NCBI RefSeq assembly: GCF_002939705.1
Contig: NZ_MDCB01000002.1
Span: forward strand, 124,001 to 188,000
Direction of reading: 5' to 3'
DNA length: 64,000 nt
Source of the DNA: Xanthomonas albilineans
GTDB taxonomy: Bacteria; Pseudomonadota; Gammaproteobacteria; Xanthomonadales; Xanthomonadaceae
Shown piece by piece: positions 60,733 through 64,000 of the stretch (its first letter is position 1; the number at the start of each line of letters is the position of its first letter). Made by a program: the position numbers and the translations under genes. The notes under the pieces were generated by a model. That model was not told where the DNA came from, made no database searches, and saw nothing but the letters and a program-made list of their open reading frames with translations.

Positions 60733-62153
60733 CAGTTCTTCTTACCTTTGCTGTCACTTGCGCTGACACTTGCCGCGATCGGTGTGTTCGAACTGCCCAG
60801 TGCCATGTGCAGGGCGACGTAGGCTAGGTCGCGCTGGCGCTGCGTTTCCGACAACGCTAATGCGGCCTGGTCACGTTCGCTCTGCTGCGCAGCTACGTCG
60901 AGATCGCTGACCAGGCCCAGCCGCCGCCTTTGCTGCATGGCGTCGGCGGCCTGCTGCTGGGCCTGCAATGCTTGCTGTTGGGTCTGGACGTTCTGTCGTT
61001 GCTGTTCTAGCGTGCTCAAGGCGTTCTGCGCTTCTGCTACTGCTTCAAGCACATTTTGCCGATAGGCTAGGGCGGCCGCCTCCAGCAGGTCGCCGCGTGC
61101 TTTTGCTTTGGCCTTACGCAGGCCCCAGTCGAACAGGGGAATGTCGATCACCGGGCCCAATGAGGCGATGCCGTGGGTGGACGTGCGTCGATAGCTCACC
61201 AGTTTGGTCGACCAGCGGATCGCGCCGCCCAGGCCAATGCTGGGGTAGCGGTCAGCCTTGGCGATGCCGAGTGTGCCTGCCGCGCTGAGCACTTCGGCTT
61301 CATGCGCGGCGATGTCGGGCCGTCGCCGCAGCAGGTCGGCCGGCACGCTGTCGATTGCGGCGATTTGCAACGATGGCGGAGCCGTGGTCGCGGTCGTGGC
61401 GCTCCATGCTGGATCTGGTGCGGAGCGTCCCAACAGCACCGCGAGTCGTTGCGCGGCTGCAGCCGCAGCGCGGCGCGGTTCTTCCACTGCGTTGCGCGCT
61501 TGCAGGGCGGCGGCCTGCGCCTGCGCCCCGGTGGCTGGAGCGGCCAATTGCAACCGGACCAGTGTCGCCTGCAGTGTCGCTTGCTGCTGGCGTGCGCTGG
61601 CGATGTCCTGCGACAGACGTTCGGCCTGTTGCGCATGGCGCAGATCGATCCAGTAGCGCACCACATCGGCAATGGTGGCGGCACGCACTTGTGCCAGATT
61701 GGCTTGCGCGCTCTGCAGATCGCCGCTGGCCACGAGGTGGTTTGCCTTGTCGCGGCCGAACAGGGGGAGTTCCCATTCGGCGTTGAACCCGGCGACCAGA
61801 AACGAGGCGCTCGCGTCAGGGTCGATCGGTTCTTCGGTACGGATGTGTAGTTGCGGGCGCAGGGGGGCGTCGACCACCGAATTCATGCGCCGTGCCGCAC
61901 GCAATTTGGCCAGTGCCTGGGCCACGTCGAGGTCGTCGTGCAGCGCTTGTGCGACCAGTGCATCGAGTTGCGGGTCTTGGAAGTCCTGCCACCATGCGCT
62001 GCCTGCTGGACGTGGGTTGGCTGTTTCCGGTAGGTCGGACCACTGCGCTGGCAGTGGCTGAGTCAGATTCGGTAAGGGGGTGCTGGCACAGCCGCTCAGT
62101 GCGATGGCAGCTAGCGCCAGGATGCTGTGCAAAAACGTGCGCTGCGAGCTCAT
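60732..62153 (-). CDS. NodT/TolC-type outer-membrane factor lipoprotein
   Basis: This is a 473-residue outer-membrane channel with lipobox ALSGC near residue 21. Two OEP repeats with long Ala/Gln-rich helices are visible (SAWWQDFQDPQLDALVAQAL and AVAEAQNALSTLEQQRQNVQ). A conserved LLRRRPDIAAHEAEVLSA lies between them. It ends with a short Ser/Lys tail. The frame is open upstream inside the kinase gene, but the ATG at 62153 overlaps the kinase stop and gives a proper lipoprotein signal. Confidence 0.92.
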   Translation of the reverse strand: MSSQRTFLHSILALAAIALSGCASTPLPNLTQPLPAQWSDLPETANPRPAGSAWWQDFQDPQLDALVAQALHDDLDVAQALAKLRAARRMNSVVDAPLRPQLHIRTEEPIDPDASASFLVAGFNAEWELPLFGRDKANHLVASGDLQSAQANLAQVRAATIADVVRYWIDLRHAQQAERLSQDIASARQQQATLQATLVRLQLAAPATGAQAQAAALQARNAVEEPRRAAAAAAQRLAVLLGRSAPDPAWSATTATTAPPSLQIAAIDSVPADLLRRRPDIAAHEAEVLSAAGTLGIAKADRYPSIGLGGAIRWSTKLVSYRRTSTHGIASLGPVIDIPLFDWGLRKAKAKARGDLLEAAALAYRQNVLEAVAEAQNALSTLEQQRQNVQTQQQALQAQQQAADAMQQRRRLGLVSDLDVAAQQSERDQAALALSETQRQRDLAYVALHMALGSSNTPIAASVSASDSKGKKN

Positions 62154-63568
62154 GCCTGTAGTTCCGTGTTGGCTGGCAGATCCAGTTCGGCGCGTAAGCC
62201 GCCAAGTGCCGAGCGCGTATAGCGGATTTTCGCATGATGCCGCGCGGTGATGTTGGCGACGATCGCTAGGCCCAGCCCAGTCCCACCTTCGGGCGCGTCG
62301 GGCGCGCGGAAGAAGCGCTCGCCCAGACGTGGCAGCAAGGCTTCGTCTACGCCCGTGCCCGCATCGTCCACAGCCAACAGGACGTGGTGTCCATCGCAGC
62401 GCAGGCTGACCGTCACCATGCTGTTGGCGGCATGTCTGAACGCATTGTCCAGCAAATTGTCGAGCAATTCGCGCAGCGCCCAGGCGTCTGCGGCCACCCA
62501 GGCGGCGTCGCTGTCTCCGGCGTCGTAGCCTAGGTCCACGTCGGCGTGCAGTGCGTCGGGGATGCGTTCGGCCAGTGCTTGTGGCAGCCATTGCGCCAGG
62601 TCGAGTGGCAGCAGAGGCCGGATATTTTCGCGTGGGGTCAGCGTGCGTGTCAGCGCCAGCAACTGGGTGGAGGTGCGAGCGGCACGGTCAGTGAGTTGGC
62701 GGATGTGCTGCAGTGCTTGGGCGCTGTCTTGTGGGCTTTTGCTGGCCTGGGCGCGCTGTACGTGCATGCTCAGCCCTGCCAGCGGTGTGCGCAACTGGTG
62801 CGCCGCGTCGGCGACGAAGCGTTCCTGCAGTGCCATCAATTGTTTGATCCGTCCGAGCAGGCCATCGATGGCCTGTGTCAGCGGCAGCACCTCCAGCGGG
62901 ATGTCCGGGCCAGAGATTGGGTTGAGGTCGCGCTGGCTGTCGTCGAGCCGCTGCACTGCCGGTCCCAGTAGCCGCAGGCCAATTTTTACGCCATGCCAGA
63001 CTAGGATGAACAGGGAGCAGGTGAGCAGGAGTTCGGTGGGGAGCATCAGTAACAGGATCTCGCGTGCGCGTCGTTGGCGGTCGTCCAAGGTTTCGGCCAC
63101 AGAGATCGTCAGCCAGTCGTCTGCATTCCGGGTCGAGGGTAGCAACAGGCTGGCCGCTCGGACCGGCACGCCGTTGTTCATGTGCGTGCTGTACAGCATC
63201 ACACGCCCCATCTCGACAGGACCGGCGTGCTCGGGAATGCGCTGTGCGCTGCTGCTGATTACACCATGGCGGCGGCTGCGCACCTCGAAGAAGATCCGGT
63301 CGCTGTTGCTGTATTCCAGAAGTTTACGTGTCTGCAGCGATAACGGCAGCTGCTCGCCAGTGTCGTTGATTGCCTTGGCCAAGCCTTGCGCTTCTTCTTT
63401 CAAGTCCATGTCGTGCACATGGTTGCTGTATTTGAGCATCGCTATATAGAAGATTGCCGACACCAGCAGCATCAACAGCAGTGTTGGAATCAGCAGGAAC
63501 GCCAGCAAGCGTCGGCGTAGGCTGGGGTGGCGGTATGCCGGCTGTCGCGCGGCTGCGGTTGCGCTCAC
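62150..63568 (-). CDS. Sensor histidine kinase (TctE/QseC-like)
   Basis: This is a 472-residue membrane kinase. TM1 is at about 19-45 (LLAFLLIPTLLLMLLVSAIF), a periplasmic sensor of about 120 residues follows, then TM2 (ILLLMLPTELLLTCSLFILV), a HAMP-like linker and the H-box FVADAAHQLRTPLAG with phospho-acceptor His257. The ATPase domain has N-box ELLDNLLDNAFRHA, G1 AVDDAGTGVDE and G2 GGTGLGLAIVAN. It starts at GTG overlapping the regulator stop. It probably controls the downstream exporter. Confidence 0.93.
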   Translation of the reverse strand: MSATAAARQPAYRHPSLRRRLLAFLLIPTLLLMLLVSAIFYIAMLKYSNHVHDMDLKEEAQGLAKAINDTGEQLPLSLQTRKLLEYSNSDRIFFEVRSRRHGVISSSAQRIPEHAGPVEMGRVMLYSTHMNNGVPVRAASLLLPSTRNADDWLTISVAETLDDRQRRAREILLLMLPTELLLTCSLFILVWHGVKIGLRLLGPAVQRLDDSQRDLNPISGPDIPLEVLPLTQAIDGLLGRIKQLMALQERFVADAAHQLRTPLAGLSMHVQRAQASKSPQDSAQALQHIRQLTDRAARTSTQLLALTRTLTPRENIRPLLPLDLAQWLPQALAERIPDALHADVDLGYDAGDSDAAWVAADAWALRELLDNLLDNAFRHAANSMVTVSLRCDGHHVLLAVDDAGTGVDEALLPRLGERFFRAPDAPEGGTGLGLAIVANITARHHAKIRYTRSALGGLRAELDLPANTELQA

Positions 63569-64000
63569 TGCGGGGGCGGCGCGTCAGTGGTGGATGCGGT
63601 AGCGTGCGATTCTTCCAGCATGTAACCTAGTCCACGGATGGTGCGGATGCCGACCCCAGTGCCGTGCAGTTTGCGGCGCAGGCGGTGCATGGAGATGTCC
63701 AGGCCATTGTCGGTGATTTCGTGCTGCCAATCGCACAGCGCTTCGGTCAACTGGCCACGGCTGACCACGCGCCCGCTGCGTAGCAGCAGGGTTTCCAGTA
63801 AGGCAAATTCGCGTGCGGTCAGGTCCAGCGGCTGATCCTGTAGCCAGACGCGGCGCCCGGCCAAGTTGATCCGCAATTGGCCCAAAACCAGTTCAGGGAC
63901 GCCGCCGCTGCTGCTGCGGCGTAGTAGTGCGCGGGTGCGGGCCAGGAATTCGGACAGTTCGAACGGCTTGATGAGATAGTCGTCGGCGCCTTGGTCGAGT
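63565..64000 (-). CDS. OmpR/PhoB-family response regulator, C-terminal part (5' end outside window)
   Basis: The frame stays open to the window edge. Visible are the end of the receiver domain (LDQGADDYLIKPFELSEFLA, with the conserved Lys-Pro) and a complete winged-helix domain (LDLTAREFALLETLLLRSGR, ITDNGLDISMHRLRRKL and IRTIRGLGYML). It pairs with the kinase, whose GTG overlaps its stop, and heads the exporter operon. The phospho-acceptor Asp lies beyond the window. Confidence 0.93.
   Translation of the reverse strand, partial: LDQGADDYLIKPFELSEFLARTRALLRRSSSGGVPELVLGQLRINLAGRRVWLQDQPLDLTAREFALLETLLLRSGRVVSRGQLTEALCDWQHEITDNGLDISMHRLRRKLHGTGVGIRTIRGLGYMLEESHATASTTDAPPPQ

Overview
The window is a high-G+C gammaproteobacterial chromosome segment and looks like Xanthomonas or a close Xanthomonadaceae relative. 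The evidence is a Xanthomonas-type chromosomal VirB operon whose VirB7 lipoprotein carries an extra C-terminal domain, the Entner-Doudoroff operon zwf-glk-pgl-edd-eda, the sdh operon with its assembly factors, the lolC/D-comEC-exbB-exbD-msbA-lpxK-kdsB envelope block, and many decayed IS3-family copies. The species cannot be fixed from the sequence alone.

Layout. 1-0.8 kb: the 3' end of uvrB and tRNA-Val(GAC). 0.8-9.6 kb: an accessory island. Decayed IS elements (IS3, IS30-like, IS3, possible IS5) flank a four-gene, visibly lower-G+C operon: cytochrome P450, Ser alpha/beta hydrolase, Cys-elbow alpha/beta hydrolase, and a stand-alone NRPS-like protein (partial C - A - carrier). The genes overlap or nearly touch, and the set resembles cassettes that hydroxylate a carrier-bound amino acid. 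9.6-19.1 kb: a 129-bp hairpin element, then virB7-8-9-10-11-1-2-3-4. virD4, virB5 and virB6 are not in the window; the operon stops at virB4 next to eda.

19.3-25.3 kb: the Entner-Doudoroff operon on the minus strand, divergent from a UgpC/MalK-type sugar ABC ATPase. 26.8-32.3 kb: ygfZ, then a succinate dehydrogenase block: a DUF1674 (SdhAF4-like) protein, sdhC, sdhD, sdhA, a small membrane ORF, sdhB, sdhE and a YgfX-like protein. 32.3-46.4 kb: lolC/E, lolD, comEC, exbB, exbD, msbA, lpxK, kdsB, a low-molecular-weight phosphatase, an NHL-repeat protein, uvrC and pgsA, mostly joined by ATGA-type overlaps.

46.4-48.8 kb: a tRNA island with tRNA-Gly(GCC), tRNA-Cys(GCA), a second tRNA-Gly(GCC) in inverted orientation, a tRNA-Leu-like relic, and a tRNA-Leu(UAA) whose anticodon is split by a 226-nt group I intron. 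49-57.7 kb: a compact biosynthetic neighbourhood that I cannot assign to a known product: HAD phosphatase, class III aminotransferase, FabF-type ketosynthase, acyl carrier protein, BioF2/FemAB-like acyltransferase, ureohydrolase-fold enzyme, DegT-type aminotransferase, two half-size EamA/SMR transporters and an esterase. 57.9-64 kb: a tripartite ABC exporter (lipoprotein MFP, ATPase, FtsX-type permease, NodT-type outer-membrane factor) in one operon with a sensor kinase and a response regulator that runs off the window.

The three points I rate highest are the tRNA-Leu group I intron, the P450/NRPS-like cassette, and the KS-ACP-ureohydrolase-aminotransferase neighbourhood.
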